Notes: generated by a model not told the origin, from the sequence alone. Positions 16,959 to 26,060 are shown, counted from the stretch's first letter. The stretch is 64,000 bases of DNA from Paracoccus sulfuroxidans (GCF_007830335.1 NZ_VLKU01000008.1:62001-126000); one strand, 5' to 3'. Program-made: numbers and translations.

Positions 16959-19739
16959 ATGCCGGTATTTTATTTGACGAACGGGAATGACACCCAACAC
17001 GGGACAGCTGGCACGGACACCATCTATGCCTATGCAGGCAACGATTGGATCGATGGCCATGAAGGAAACGATCGCCTTTACGGGATGGACGGAAACGACA
17101 CCGCCTGGGGCGATGACGGAAACGACTTCCTGTCCGGTGGCTCGGGCAATGACTATCTGGTCGGCGGCTCCGGAAGCGACACGATCTATGCCGACAGTGG
17201 CACGGACACGGTCTATGGCGGCACCGACAGCGACTATATCTATTCAAGCGGTTCCGGCCGCTATTATGGCGATTCCGGTGTCGACATCATCTACGCCGGG
17301 CTTGGCGTCTATGAAACGCTGGATGGCGGCGCCGACAACGACTACCTCTACACCACCACCTTCTCGGGCGACTACAGCGTGAACCTGGCGACAGGCGCCA
17401 CGAATTTCGCCGGTGAATATTTCATCAACTTCGAGCATGTGATCACCGCCGGGGGGAATGATACCCTGCTGGGCACGGTGGCTGGCAACTACATGAGCTC
17501 GGGCGCAGGAAACGATAACCTGCAGGGGCTCGATGGAAATGACTCCCTCTATGCGTCGGACGGCAACGATGCCCTGACGGGTGGTGCCGGCAACGACTTC
17601 ATGAGCGGCGGCGACGGGAATGACACGATCTCGGCCAACAGCGGGACGGATACCGTCTATGGCGGCGGCGGCACCGACATCATCTATTCAAGCGGTGCAG
17701 GATACTACTCCGGCGATTCCGGCAGCGACTATATCTTCGCAGGTCTGGGCGTTCTTGAGACCCTGAACGGCGGCACCGGAGATTTCGACTATCTCTACAC
17801 CACCACCTATAACTTCGATTACAGCATCAACCTTGCGACGGGCGTCACGAATTTCGCGGGGGAATCCTTCGTCGAGTTCGAGGGGCTGATCACCGGCGAC
17901 GGGAATGACACGCTGCTGGGCAGTGCGGCCGCAAACTATCTTAGCAGCGGCGCAGGCAACGACTATCTGCACGGCTATGACGGAGATGACACCCTCTACG
18001 CCTCAAGCGGCGCGGACACGCTTTATGGGGACAGCGGCAACGACTACATGTCCGGCGGCGACGGCAATGACTACATCGCCGGGGGCACGGGCACCGACAC
18101 CGCCTATGGCGGTTACGGGCGCGATACGATCGTCTCATCCGGCTATGGTTTCTACTCGGGCGATTTCGAGGACGACTATATGTACGCAGGCGTCGGCGGC
18201 GGGGAAACGCTGGATGGCGGCGCGGGCAATGACACGCTGAACACAGCGCTCTGGTCGGGTGACTACGCTGTCAACCTGTCGACCGGGGCGACCAACTACA
18301 GCGGAGAGTCCTTCGTCAATTTCGAGAACCTCATCTCGGGCAGCGGTGATGACACGCTGACTGGCTCCTCGGTCGGTAACTACATCGACGGGGGCGCAGG
18401 CAATGACATCATCTACGGGACCAATGGCGTCGACTCGCTGCATGGAGGCACGGGCAGCGACACGATCTACAGCGGCGCGGGCGACATCTATGCCTGGGGC
18501 GATGACGGCGACGACCTGATGTACAATGGCGACGGCTATTTTCACCACTCGCAAGGGGGTGCTGGCAATGACACGCTGGTCTCGGGCGGCAGCGGTCGCT
18601 GCGAGGGCGGAACCGGTGACGACTCGGTGGTCGCAGGTTCGACCGGGAATGAAAGCCTCAGCGGTGGTGACGGCAACGACTGGGTCGACACGCGTGCATA
18701 TACGGGCGATCTGACGGTCGATATGACGACCGGCCAGACCAACGTCGCCAACAAGGTCATGATCCAGTTCGAGAACATCATCCTTGGGAACGGGAACAAC
18801 ACCGTCCAGGGCACGTCGGGCGACAACAGGATCTTCTCGAGCAGCGGGAACGACGTCATCAACGGCAACGACGGCAACGACTATATTGTCACCGCCATGG
18901 GCAATGACACGGTCCACGGCGGCGCGGGCAATGACTTCATCGGCGGTGCCGCAGGCGACGACGTGCTTTACGCGGACTCCGGTACCGACACCATCAACGG
19001 CTACATCGGCAATGACGTCATGTTCTCCAGCGGTGCGGGCGTCTACTCTGGCGGCACGGGGAACGACACGATCTATGCCGGGCTGGGCGTGGCCGAGACT
19101 CTGAACGGCGGGGCGGATGTCGATCTGCTGGTGACCTCAAGCTATTCCGGGGCCTACAGCATCAACCTGGCCACCGGTGGCACTAACTTCGCAGGCGAGT
19201 TCTTCACCGGGTTCGAGAACCTTCGCACGGGCTCGGGCAACGACACCCTCTCCGGCACGGCCGTCGCGAACGTGCTTGAAGGCCAGAGTGGCAACGACCT
19301 GTTGATGGGCATGGCCGGTGCGGACAGGCTGTTTGGCGGGACGGGCAACGACGTGCTGATCGGCGGCAGTGGCGCGGACGTGCTGAACGGCGGTGCGGGC
19401 GAAGATGTGTTCCGCTTCACGAACCTTCTCGACTCGCCCACTGCCCTGCCCGATCAGATCCTGGGCTTCGACGGCGCGGGTAACCACGCTCCCGCCTTCA
19501 TCGAGGACCGGATCGACCTGCAGGCCATTGACGCGAACACCTTGGTCGCAGGCAACCAGGCGTTCACCTTCCACGGTACGACGGCTGGTGGCGCAGGCAC
19601 GCTTTGGCTGGAGAACGCCGGTGCCGACACCTGGTTGCGCATCAACGTCGACGGCGACGCCGCAGCCGAAATGTCGGTGCGCATCACGGATGGCGCGACA
19701 CTGGCAGCGGCTTATTCTGCGGGTGATTTTCTGTTGTGA
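16959..19739 (+). CDS. RTX-type calcium-binding repeat protein with 148-residue super-repeats (926 aa)
   Basis: Begins MPVFYLTNGNDTQHGTAGTD and consists of RTX nonapeptides (GGSGNDYLVGG and similar) punctuated five times by a unit like SGDYSVNLATGATNFAGE followed by an FEN-type segment, about every 148 residues (near nt 17369, 17817, 18261, 18708 and 19153). The last 120 residues leave the repeat pattern (DVFRFTNLLDSPTALPDQILGF...RIDLQAID) as in the C-terminal M10/serralysin-type secretion domain. There is no signal peptide or enzyme domain. GGGAGGAGGAA immediately precedes the ATG. A secreted calcium-dependent structural or adhesive protein is likely. Confidence 0.9.
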   Translation: MPVFYLTNGNDTQHGTAGTDTIYAYAGNDWIDGHEGNDRLYGMDGNDTAWGDDGNDFLSGGSGNDYLVGGSGSDTIYADSGTDTVYGGTDSDYIYSSGSGRYYGDSGVDIIYAGLGVYETLDGGADNDYLYTTTFSGDYSVNLATGATNFAGEYFINFEHVITAGGNDTLLGTVAGNYMSSGAGNDNLQGLDGNDSLYASDGNDALTGGAGNDFMSGGDGNDTISANSGTDTVYGGGGTDIIYSSGAGYYSGDSGSDYIFAGLGVLETLNGGTGDFDYLYTTTYNFDYSINLATGVTNFAGESFVEFEGLITGDGNDTLLGSAAANYLSSGAGNDYLHGYDGDDTLYASSGADTLYGDSGNDYMSGGDGNDYIAGGTGTDTAYGGYGRDTIVSSGYGFYSGDFEDDYMYAGVGGGETLDGGAGNDTLNTALWSGDYAVNLSTGATNYSGESFVNFENLISGSGDDTLTGSSVGNYIDGGAGNDIIYGTNGVDSLHGGTGSDTIYSGAGDIYAWGDDGDDLMYNGDGYFHHSQGGAGNDTLVSGGSGRCEGGTGDDSVVAGSTGNESLSGGDGNDWVDTRAYTGDLTVDMTTGQTNVANKVMIQFENIILGNGNNTVQGTSGDNRIFSSSGNDVINGNDGNDYIVTAMGNDTVHGGAGNDFIGGAAGDDVLYADSGTDTINGYIGNDVMFSSGAGVYSGGTGNDTIYAGLGVAETLNGGADVDLLVTSSYSGAYSINLATGGTNFAGEFFTGFENLRTGSGNDTLSGTAVANVLEGQSGNDLLMGMAGADRLFGGTGNDVLIGGSGADVLNGGAGEDVFRFTNLLDSPTALPDQILGFDGAGNHAPAFIEDRIDLQAIDANTLVAGNQAFTFHGTTAGGAGTLWLENAGADTWLRINVDGDAAAEMSVRITDGATLAAAYSAGDFLL

Positions 19740-19761
19740 GGGCAGATGAAAATGAAATCGG

Positions 19762-19790
19762 AAAGGCGGCGCGTTTGCGTCGCCTTTTTT
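19762..19790 (+). terminator. Rho-independent terminator after the 926-aa RTX gene
   Basis: AAAGGCG...CGCCTTTTTT: an imperfect stem of about 9 bp ending in six T residues, 22 nt after the stop codon. Confidence 0.85.
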
Positions 19791-19996
19791 GCGGCGCGAT
19801 GTCGGGGTAGCACGCGCGCAGTAAAAATGAGTGTTTCGTGAGCGTCGACCTCGCATCCGGGACCTGATGAAATCAAACCTATTGGCCAAAGACTCAACTG
19901 CATGCAAGAAATCGGAATCACTATCAGAGAGTGATCACAGAACCTTCATCTGTAAAAAAAAACATCATTCCACTACAGAAATGAAAGGATTAATCC

Positions 19997-20773
19997 TCAT
20001 TTCCGCAAAAGCGCTAGCGCAGCAGAAAAACCAGAAATTTGAATCGAAGCAGAGTTGCTCCTCAGCAAAAACCTCTGCACAAGAGATTCAATATTCTTCG
20101 GATCGGTCAGCGCCGCCAGGCTATCGCCCCCAACAGTTCGAGCAAACCCTCTTTTAAACTCAATAACTTGCCGATCCAGAGGCAGCTTGGCATAGTTGGC
20201 ACTAAACCCGAAAGCGCCCTCAAACAAAGTGCGCAAAGGCTTCGATCCTAGAATCTCATACCATTTTGTATTCTCGGTGCTGTCTCGCTTCGCCAGATCT
20301 GCAAGCTCACGGCTTGCATAAAGTGCTATCCTGAAATTCTGATCTTTTTCACCAACCCGCCTCTCGAACTCCAACCTTTCGTACATGTCAGTGATATTCG
20401 ATGCCTTCTCCAGATCGAGCGCAGTATCTCCGGAAAAGCTCAGCGCACGATTAAGTTGAAGATATCGCTTGTCAGCCAGCCGGTTGACCAGGCTACCACT
20501 GTCGTCCGGATCGGCCTCAATAATCTTACGGAGAAAGAACTTGTTGTTAATATCACCTTCCAATCCAAACGCACCAAGCGCAACTCTCAGAAGGCGAAAG
20601 TCTGACACAAGTTCATCGGCGCTGGATATCCTCGAAGCCTCCGAAACGAAGTAACTCCTTGCCCGCACCACTTCCGGGTCTTTCGCAACAAGCTGCTGCT
20701 GCACCGCCGCAGTGCGCTCGAGCATTTTCCAGCCGGCATATCCTCCACCGCCAATCTGTACCGAGTAACCCAT
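19997..20773 (-). CDS. DUF1217 flagellar-cluster protein
   Basis: A 258-residue helical, soluble protein. The segments SADELVSDFRLLRVALGAFGLE (about 50-71), NRLADKRYLQLNRALSFSG and TKWYEILGSKPLRTLFEGAFG are typical of DUF1217 proteins, which in Rhodobacterales and Rhizobiales are encoded beside fliC, flaF and flbT. The precise role is unknown; flagellin export or filament assembly is inferred from context. It is the last gene of the fliC-flaF-flbT run, overlapping the flbT stop. Base composition is lower in GC than the flanking RTX and metabolic genes. Confidence 0.85.
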   Translation of the reverse strand: MGYSVQIGGGGYAGWKMLERTAAVQQQLVAKDPEVVRARSYFVSEASRISSADELVSDFRLLRVALGAFGLEGDINNKFFLRKIIEADPDDSGSLVNRLADKRYLQLNRALSFSGDTALDLEKASNITDMYERLEFERRVGEKDQNFRIALYASRELADLAKRDSTENTKWYEILGSKPLRTLFEGAFGFSANYAKLPLDRQVIEFKRGFARTVGGDSLAALTDPKNIESLVQRFLLRSNSASIQISGFSAALALLRK

Positions 20774-21174
20774 CAGGTCAAACCTGCGAGAAGTCGAGCC
20801 TCATCTGGCAGGAGAAGACGAAATTTCTTCAACGCAAGATAAAAATTTCTCTCGACGACGGCTTCCCTAGCCTGCTCAAGCGTGTTTCGCGTATCACATT
20901 CGAAAAATATCGAAACCAGGCCTTCAATACCTTCGAGCAACGAACTTTGAGCATCTCGCTCTTGGGCATCCCCAGTCAAAACCAACTGAGCAAGGTAGCA
21001 GAGACGCCCCACGGGCGTGGTCGCCGAGTCGGGATGTATCGCATCTTTGAGACGCAGTATATTGGCGTTCTGCGTTTTTATGGAAATGCTTGCACGCCTA
21101 AGGCCGTTCTGAATAACCGCGCCGTTTATCAGCACCCGTTCATTTGGCCCAAGTTTCAAAATGAGTCCACTCAC
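20773..21174 (-). CDS. flbT: Flagellin post-transcriptional regulator FlbT
   Basis: In Caulobacter, FlbT binds the flagellin mRNA leader and promotes its decay when assembly is incomplete. The 133-residue product begins MSGLILKLGPNERVLINGAVIQNG, the FlbT N-terminal signature, and continues with RLKDAIHPDSATTPVGRLCYLAQLVLTG. Its ATG overlaps the flaF stop (ATGA). It lies downstream of flaF and fliC, its regulatory target. Confidence 0.93.
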   Translation of the reverse strand: MSGLILKLGPNERVLINGAVIQNGLRRASISIKTQNANILRLKDAIHPDSATTPVGRLCYLAQLVLTGDAQERDAQSSLLEGIEGLVSIFFECDTRNTLEQAREAVVERNFYLALKKFRLLLPDEARLLAGLT

Positions 21175-21539
21175 GGCGACACGTCCCCGCGCAAACCCTT
21201 CATCATTCGCTGGTTGATATCGATCAGCGGCTGCAAAGAATCGCTATTTTGCATGCTCTTTTGACTATATCGAATAGAATACAGCCCCAGAGACAAAAGT
21301 GTAGCTCGCAACTCCTGTGGAAGTTTATTCCCTTCATGAGCAAGATCGGCGGTAATCGTCGTCCATAACGCGTTGTTCAACGTCAGCCCCTCGACCCGAT
21401 CCGAGGATTTTGAAGTCATCTCGGCCCGGCGAAGTGAAAATGTTGCTTTGGTGAACACGGCGTACTCAATGTCACGATCGGTGCGGATGTCCGCTGAACC
21501 GAAATCTGCTCGCTTCGTTCTGAAGGCGGTCTGATTCAA
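21171..21539 (-). CDS. flaF: Flagellar biosynthesis regulator FlaF
   Basis: FlaF acts as a flagellin secretion/translation factor opposing FlbT. The 122 residues include the family's core NALWTTITADLAHEGNKLPQELRATLLSLGLYSI (about residues 55-88). Translation appears to start at TTG 21539, with AGGA seven bases upstream. It lies 71 nt after fliC, with a hairpin between them. Confidence 0.9.
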   Translation of the reverse strand: MNQTAFRTKRADFGSADIRTDRDIEYAVFTKATFSLRRAEMTSKSSDRVEGLTLNNALWTTITADLAHEGNKLPQELRATLLSLGLYSIRYSQKSMQNSDSLQPLIDINQRMMKGLRGDVSP

Positions 21540-21574
21540 GAGCTGTCCTACTCATGCAAAAATTGATAGCGATA

Positions 21575-21604
21575 AGCCGGGAGCATCCCAAGACGCCCCC
21601 GGCT
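21575..21604 (-). terminator. Hairpin terminator after fliC
   Basis: On the minus strand a 10-bp stem (AGCCGGGGGC with GCTCCCGGCT, one G:U pair) begins 6 nt after the fliC stop and is followed by a region containing ATTTTT. It may only partly stop transcription, allowing reduced flaF-flbT expression. Confidence 0.6.
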
Positions 21605-21610
21605 CAATGG

Positions 21611-22816
21611 TTATCCGCGGAAGAGCGACAGGATAGATTGAGGCGCCTGGTTCGCAATGGAGAGCGACTGGATCGCCAGCTGCTGCTGGGTTTGCAGCGC
21701 CTGCAGGCGCGCCGACGCTTCTTCCATATTGGCGTCGACCATTGTACCAATACCGGATTTCAGCGAGTCCGTCAGTTTGGACAGAAAGTTTGACTGAGTT
21801 TCAAGACGGCCCCCTGCGGAACCAAAGTCTGCAGCAGCACTGATCGTCGTATGCATCATTCCTTCGATCTGCGTCAGGGCTGATGCTGCACCTCCGACCG
21901 TCGAAACGTCCAGGTTCGCCAACAACCCAAGGTCACCAGCTCCAGCATTCTTGAATTGAGAGGTAGCTGAAAGATCGGCCGTCCCGTTGTTAGTGAAGGT
22001 CAACTGACCAGGCGTCGCGCTGTCGTAATCGACAGTCAGACCCGCGATTCCAAGGCCTTCAATGGCATTTTTCAAACCGACAGCCGCCAGATCAGCTGGC
22101 GTAGTAGAAGCAATATCAGATGCGGTGAACGTATAGCTGGCCGTCTTTCCCCCGATCGAAATCGAAAGCCGATCACCTTCCGCGAAGCCTGCAGCGCCAT
22201 CAATGATCACTTCGCCGGTACCACCGGCACCATCAAGCGCGAAAGCAACTGTATCTGCTGCAGCCGAAGCCCCGGTCGTACCGGTGAAGGCGGCTTTCGC
22301 GGCATATCCGCCGGTCGAGAGGTTTTGTCCTGCGACTGAAATCGTAGACGCCGTAACCCCGCTTGCAGTGCGATCAAGCGAAGAAAGCACATCAAATGAA
22401 GCCGTCGACCCATCGAGCAAGTTGAGCCCATTGAGCTGTGCGCCCTTTACCACAGTTTCGATCTGCTTGCGCAGTCCGTCGACATCGGCCTGAAGTTTGC
22501 CCCTGTCAGCAGTCGCGCCTTGTGCTGTCACGATCTTATCGCGCATCTGGGTCAACAGCGAGGTGATGGCCTCTGCGCCCTCCCGCGCGGTCGCCACCGC
22601 AGCAGAAGCCAGTGAAATTCCACTGGAAATCGCCTTGAAGCCACTTACCTCGGCCTCCATCACCTTCGAAATTGCCCAGACGGCTGCGTTATCCTTTGCG
22701 GTCGCAACCGACTTACCCGTCGAGATCTCATCCTGGGTTTTGGCAAGGCTCGCGTTCACACCCTTGAGCGTCTGCAGCGCGACCATCGCGCCATTGTTAG
22801 TCAGAATGCTAGACAT
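21611..22816 (-). CDS. fliC: Flagellin
   Basis: Filament subunit exported by the flagellar type III system. The 401 residues have the conserved flagellin N terminus (MSSILTNNGAMVALQTLKGV, QDEISTGKSVATAKDNAA) and C terminus (SQSFLSKLTD-like coiled helix and ALQTQQQLAIQSLSIANQ), with a variable middle domain (about 170-300) rich in A, G and T. A sigma-28-like promoter lies about 80 nt upstream, a terminator-like hairpin follows, then flaF and flbT. Confidence 0.97.
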   Translation of the reverse strand: MSSILTNNGAMVALQTLKGVNASLAKTQDEISTGKSVATAKDNAAVWAISKVMEAEVSGFKAISSGISLASAAVATAREGAEAITSLLTQMRDKIVTAQGATADRGKLQADVDGLRKQIETVVKGAQLNGLNLLDGSTASFDVLSSLDRTASGVTASTISVAGQNLSTGGYAAKAAFTGTTGASAAADTVAFALDGAGGTGEVIIDGAAGFAEGDRLSISIGGKTASYTFTASDIASTTPADLAAVGLKNAIEGLGIAGLTVDYDSATPGQLTFTNNGTADLSATSQFKNAGAGDLGLLANLDVSTVGGAASALTQIEGMMHTTISAAADFGSAGGRLETQSNFLSKLTDSLKSGIGTMVDANMEEASARLQALQTQQQLAIQSLSIANQAPQSILSLFRG

Positions 22817-22897
22817 ATTGCTTTCCTATTTTTGGCATTTTGCCGAATACTAGACTAGGCCTTCTGACCAAATGGGTTCACCCCCAGCTTCTGCGCA

Positions 22898-22923
22898 TTA
22901 CCGGCTTATCCGGTTGAAATTAA
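22898..22923 (-). promoter_or_regulatory. Sigma-28 (FliA)-like promoter of fliC
   Basis: On the minus strand TTAA, 14 nt, then GCCGGTAA, close to the FliA consensus TAAA-N15-GCCGATAA. It lies 82 nt upstream of the flagellin start, leaving a leader of about 75 nt that could be the FlbT target. Assigned by eye. Confidence 0.5.
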
Positions 22924-22974
22924 CAAAATCAAAACTGAACACCAAACTCAAGAAATAGAATTGAATACTTTTAT

Positions 22975-23286
22975 TCAAAATGCACGGCGAGCACTGATAG
23001 TGATATCCGATAGCTCCTGATGTCCATCATCAGAGTACGACTGCATGTATCCAAGAATTTTTCTCATCTCACGGATCACTGCTTGAGCCTCCAAGAGTCC
23101 CTCCATGGCAGAGGACGACAGATCGCATATTTCCTTTAACTTCGTTCCTATCGGCTCTCGCTCCTCGGAAGGCACTCCTTCTTTGGCCATCAACGACTCA
23201 GCAAAAGCCATGAGATCAGAGGCTTTTTCAACCTCAGCTCGAAGTAGCGCATGCCTCACCTCGACTAGAGTATCAAAAATTTCCAT
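22975..23286 (-). CDS. Small helical flagellar-cluster protein, possibly FlgN-like chaperone
   Basis: A 103-residue product that is highly charged and helical (EVEKASDLMAFAESLMAKEGV..., LLEAQAVIREMRKILGYMQSY), the size and pattern of FlgN-type export chaperones for hook-associated proteins, but without a motif that proves it. It starts at the ATG at 23286; a GTG two codons upstream is possible. It lies 15 nt after the FlgJ-like gene, in the same orientation, and before the fliC promoter. Confidence 0.5.
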   Translation of the reverse strand: MEIFDTLVEVRHALLRAEVEKASDLMAFAESLMAKEGVPSEEREPIGTKLKEICDLSSSAMEGLLEAQAVIREMRKILGYMQSYSDDGHQELSDITISARRAF

Positions 23287-23301
23287 ACCCACCCAAATAT
23301 G

Positions 23302-23574
23302 CTAAATTTTTAGGGAAATTCTCTGCGAGAGAGCTTGCGACAGCTGTTCAACGTAAAGACTATGGAATGCATCCTCTCCGATCCCGCCAGATATCTGAGC
23401 GGCCCGGGGTTGTGGACCAGCATACTTCAGCATTTCATTTAGAAACGCCTGCTCCAGCCCCCCGAGCACCTCTTGCCTTCCCTCAGCGGGGCCTCGGCCG
23501 GAACCAATGTGAGCTATCTTGTGAGAGTACAAATGAACCTCCAAAAATGCATGCTTGACTGCACGATCTATCAT
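23302..23574 (-). CDS. FlgJ-like rod-binding protein
   Basis: A 90-residue protein consisting only of the rod-binding domain found at the N terminus of FlgJ: LEQAFLNEMLKYAGPQP followed by GGIGEDAFHSLYVEQLSQALSQRISL, matching the pattern of a hydrophobic helix, a G-rich loop and a second helix. It lacks the muramidase domain, as in many alphaproteobacteria. The start is uncertain: ATG 23574 has GAGG only two bases before it, and longer in-frame starts overlap the divergent fliK start. Confidence 0.65.
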   Translation of the reverse strand: MIDRAVKHAFLEVHLYSHKIAHIGSGRGPAEGRQEVLGGLEQAFLNEMLKYAGPQPRAAQISGGIGEDAFHSLYVEQLSQALSQRISLKI

Positions 23575-23632
23575 CACCTCGTAAATATTTAGTAACCTCA
23601 AGATGCTAACAGAGGCCCACAGGAGGGTCGTC

Positions 23633-25364
23633 ATGAACATCGCCAACGCTTTACCCTGCACTGATGGCTTCCTCGTCGCACCATCGCGCGAACTAGAGGG
23701 TCAACAGATCAGCCATATATTTGAGATCGAGTATTTCACAGAATCTTCCGCACTTAGGCCTGATATGCCCGCCAACGAAGAAGATATCCGCCAAAGCTTC
23801 GATGAGGCTGATCAACAAGACATTAGTCCCTTAGTGCAGTCTGAAGTTCAGCCTGAAAGCATCACCACTCAAATTTACCTCAAAATAAATTCAACCCGCG
23901 CGGAAATGGATGCCGGAAATAAACAAGAGGCAGAGTGCACTTCGGACATCCAGCCAGACAAATCAAACGCAGAACAAAGTGTTTTCACCAAAACACCTTT
24001 AGTCTTTCCGAGTGCCGTTGAAAATACAAGCGAGCCACTCGCCCACACGCCCCACCCAACATCAGAGCAAAGCCCAATTCCGACACAAGCACTTGCGTCA
24101 GAGAAAGAACGCGAAATATCCTATGGAGAGAACTCTCTTTTCGTCCAAATCAACGCACACCTTCCGTCAGTTGCAACTTATTCACTTATCGAAGACGGCA
24201 AAAAACTCAACCCACCGGACAATATCTTCGCTTCGGAAACCGTCACTGCACGTGAACGCAAACCATCTGCATCTTTATTTTTTCAAAAAATAGATCACCA
24301 TACTGAGTCAAGCCTCGATCTCGGACCCCAACTTGCGCCTCCCGTTGAAATACATGAGAACCCAGAAATAGCCGAGATCGGCAATGCGCGCGACCCGATT
24401 TCTTCTCCCGCAGACCGAATCAATCTGCTACGCGCTAGCGATGTAAAAATTCGAAATCATTTACAAATCCAGAACATTAGAGACGGCACGCCCCCCCCCG
24501 CCACCAGAGTGCAACGAGTCGGATAAAATTTATAGAATGTCTATATCGGAACATCAGGATCAACCTCCTGATATTAAATCATCATCGTCATTTTCAGTTG
24601 AAAAAACATCTGGATCATCTGACTTTAACCCACCACTGACTTCCAACTCTCGGGTTGTCGCGGGCAGTAAAATGGCAGCGAGATCTATGGACACGGACCG
24701 AAGTGACACCGGAGGTTCGGAAACTGAAACTTCTACGCACACCGCTCCTATTTTTGATAGGTCGATACAAAGTCAAATTGAGGCTACCGCAGACCACACC
24801 AAAGGAACTGACAAGTTAGTTCAGACAATCTCCAAGCTGCAACCGCCCACCACACCGCACAATGAAATGAGGATTGTGACACCAGAGAGCGATAACCACT
24901 TGGATGGGGAGGCTTCCGTTGCGCCGGAGATGAGTACGGCTCGACCGCATAGAACCCCGATCTCTTTGTCCCGCGCCGTTGACTTGGCGATCAATCGAAT
25001 CGTTCGAAATGAACTGGGTGAGGTAGTGATCGTACTATCCCCAGAAGAGCTTGGCACAATCAGGATAAATATTTCAGGAAGCGAACGGTTGCAGGTTCAT
25101 TTCATTGCAGATCGCGCAGAGACAATAGATCTGATGCGCCGAAATTCCGATCTGCTGGAGCAGAAGTTGCAAGGCGATGGATTTGGGGGCGCGGAAGTTT
25201 CATTTTCCTTTTCCGCCCATAGCGATGAACGGCACAAGCGCGACCAAAAAGATGGCGAGGCGGCTCAGATTGGGGCCGATGAGAATCCGTCTCCAGCCCT
25301 GCCCGTCACCAGTACTCTTTCACGGCCAAACCCATTGGGAACATCAATCAACATCCGGCTATAG
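23633..25364 (+). pseudogene. fliK: Flagellar hook-length control protein FliK, split by a frameshift at a C9 tract
   Basis: Two adjacent frames make one gene. The first (23633-24526, start with AGGAGGG) encodes a polar, proline/glutamate-rich region typical of the disordered FliK N terminus. The second is open from before the C run at 24491-24499 to 25364 and ends with the FliK C-terminal domain (NELGEVVIVLSPEELGTIRINIS, then a helix and QKLQGDGFGGAEVSFSFS). Eight C residues instead of nine would fuse them into about 577 residues. The second part could start alone at ATG 24537, but no ribosome site is seen. The cause may be a sequencing error, reversible slippage or true inactivation. The region is AT-rich. 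Confidence 0.8.
24491..24499. repeat. Nine-C homopolymer at the fliK frameshift
   Basis: A run of nine C residues exactly where the two fliK reading frames meet. Removing one C restores a continuous frame (…T-P-P-P-P-P-E-C-N…). Confidence 0.9.
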
Positions 25365-25376
25365 CAAGGACAGAAC

Positions 25377-26036
25377 ATGTCATACGACATCGCTCATCGC
25401 ACCACCTACACATCGAACCCGAAACCAACGACCACTGAAAAGCAAAGCTTCGCTGGCGGGGATTTTCAGACCTTTCTCACAATGCTGACCGCTCAGATCA
25501 AGAATCAGGATCCGATGAGCCCCATGGAAAGCACCGATTTCGCTGTTCAACTCGCAACCTTCTCGAATGTTGAGCAGCAGGTCAAAACGAATGATCTTTT
25601 GACGGCAATGGTCGAGGGTGCGACGGGATCCGGTCTGGTCGGGCTCTCATCCTGGATCGGCCAAAAGGTACGAACAACTGCTCCGGTTTCGTTCGACGGA
25701 TCGGCTCTGACCCTCAACATCGCCCCAAAAGCGGACGCCGATCAGGTTGCGCTGATCACGCTGGACCAGAATGGGCGCGAAATTGGACGTGAGAACATCG
25801 GTCCAGGAACCGGGGAAATCGACTGGGTCGGCAAGCGTGCGGACGGAACCGATCTGCCTTCGGGACTGTACCAGTTCAGAATCGAATCAATGCGGCAGGG
25901 TAAAGTCATCGGAACTGACAATGTTCCTGCCTATACAACTGTAACCGGAGCCGAGCTTGAAAACGGCACACCAGTTCTGCTGCTATCCGGCGGTGGGCGT
26001 TCCTTGGTGGAGCAGATCTCAGGCCTTCGCAAATGA
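25377..26036 (+). CDS. flgD: Flagellar hook assembly protein FlgD
   Basis: The hook-capping scaffold that is exported during hook growth. The 219 residues contain the FlgD N-terminal motif DFQTFLTMLTAQIKNQDPMSPMES-type block (about 29-52) and the FLIDG/Ig-like C-terminal half (GREIGRENIGPGTGEIDWVGKRADG, LPSGLYQFRI). It starts 12 nt after fliK and is the last gene of the plus-strand flagellar unit; a hairpin follows. Confidence 0.95.
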   Translation: MSYDIAHRTTYTSNPKPTTTEKQSFAGGDFQTFLTMLTAQIKNQDPMSPMESTDFAVQLATFSNVEQQVKTNDLLTAMVEGATGSGLVGLSSWIGQKVRTTAPVSFDGSALTLNIAPKADADQVALITLDQNGREIGRENIGPGTGEIDWVGKRADGTDLPSGLYQFRIESMRQGKVIGTDNVPAYTTVTGAELENGTPVLLLSGGGRSLVEQISGLRK

Positions 26037-26060
26037 TGACCTCTCTGACCACTAGAAAGT

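Noticed and set aside
16959-19739. Possible CRISPR-like or satellite DNA because of regular short repeats
   Set aside because: Repeats follow codon periods of RTX nonapeptides with synonymous variation; no spacers of constant length and no cas genes.
24537-25364. Second half of fliK as an independent gene
   Set aside because: No ribosome site before ATG 24537, and the frame is open back through the C9 run; FliK normally has a long disordered N-terminal half, supplied by the first frame.
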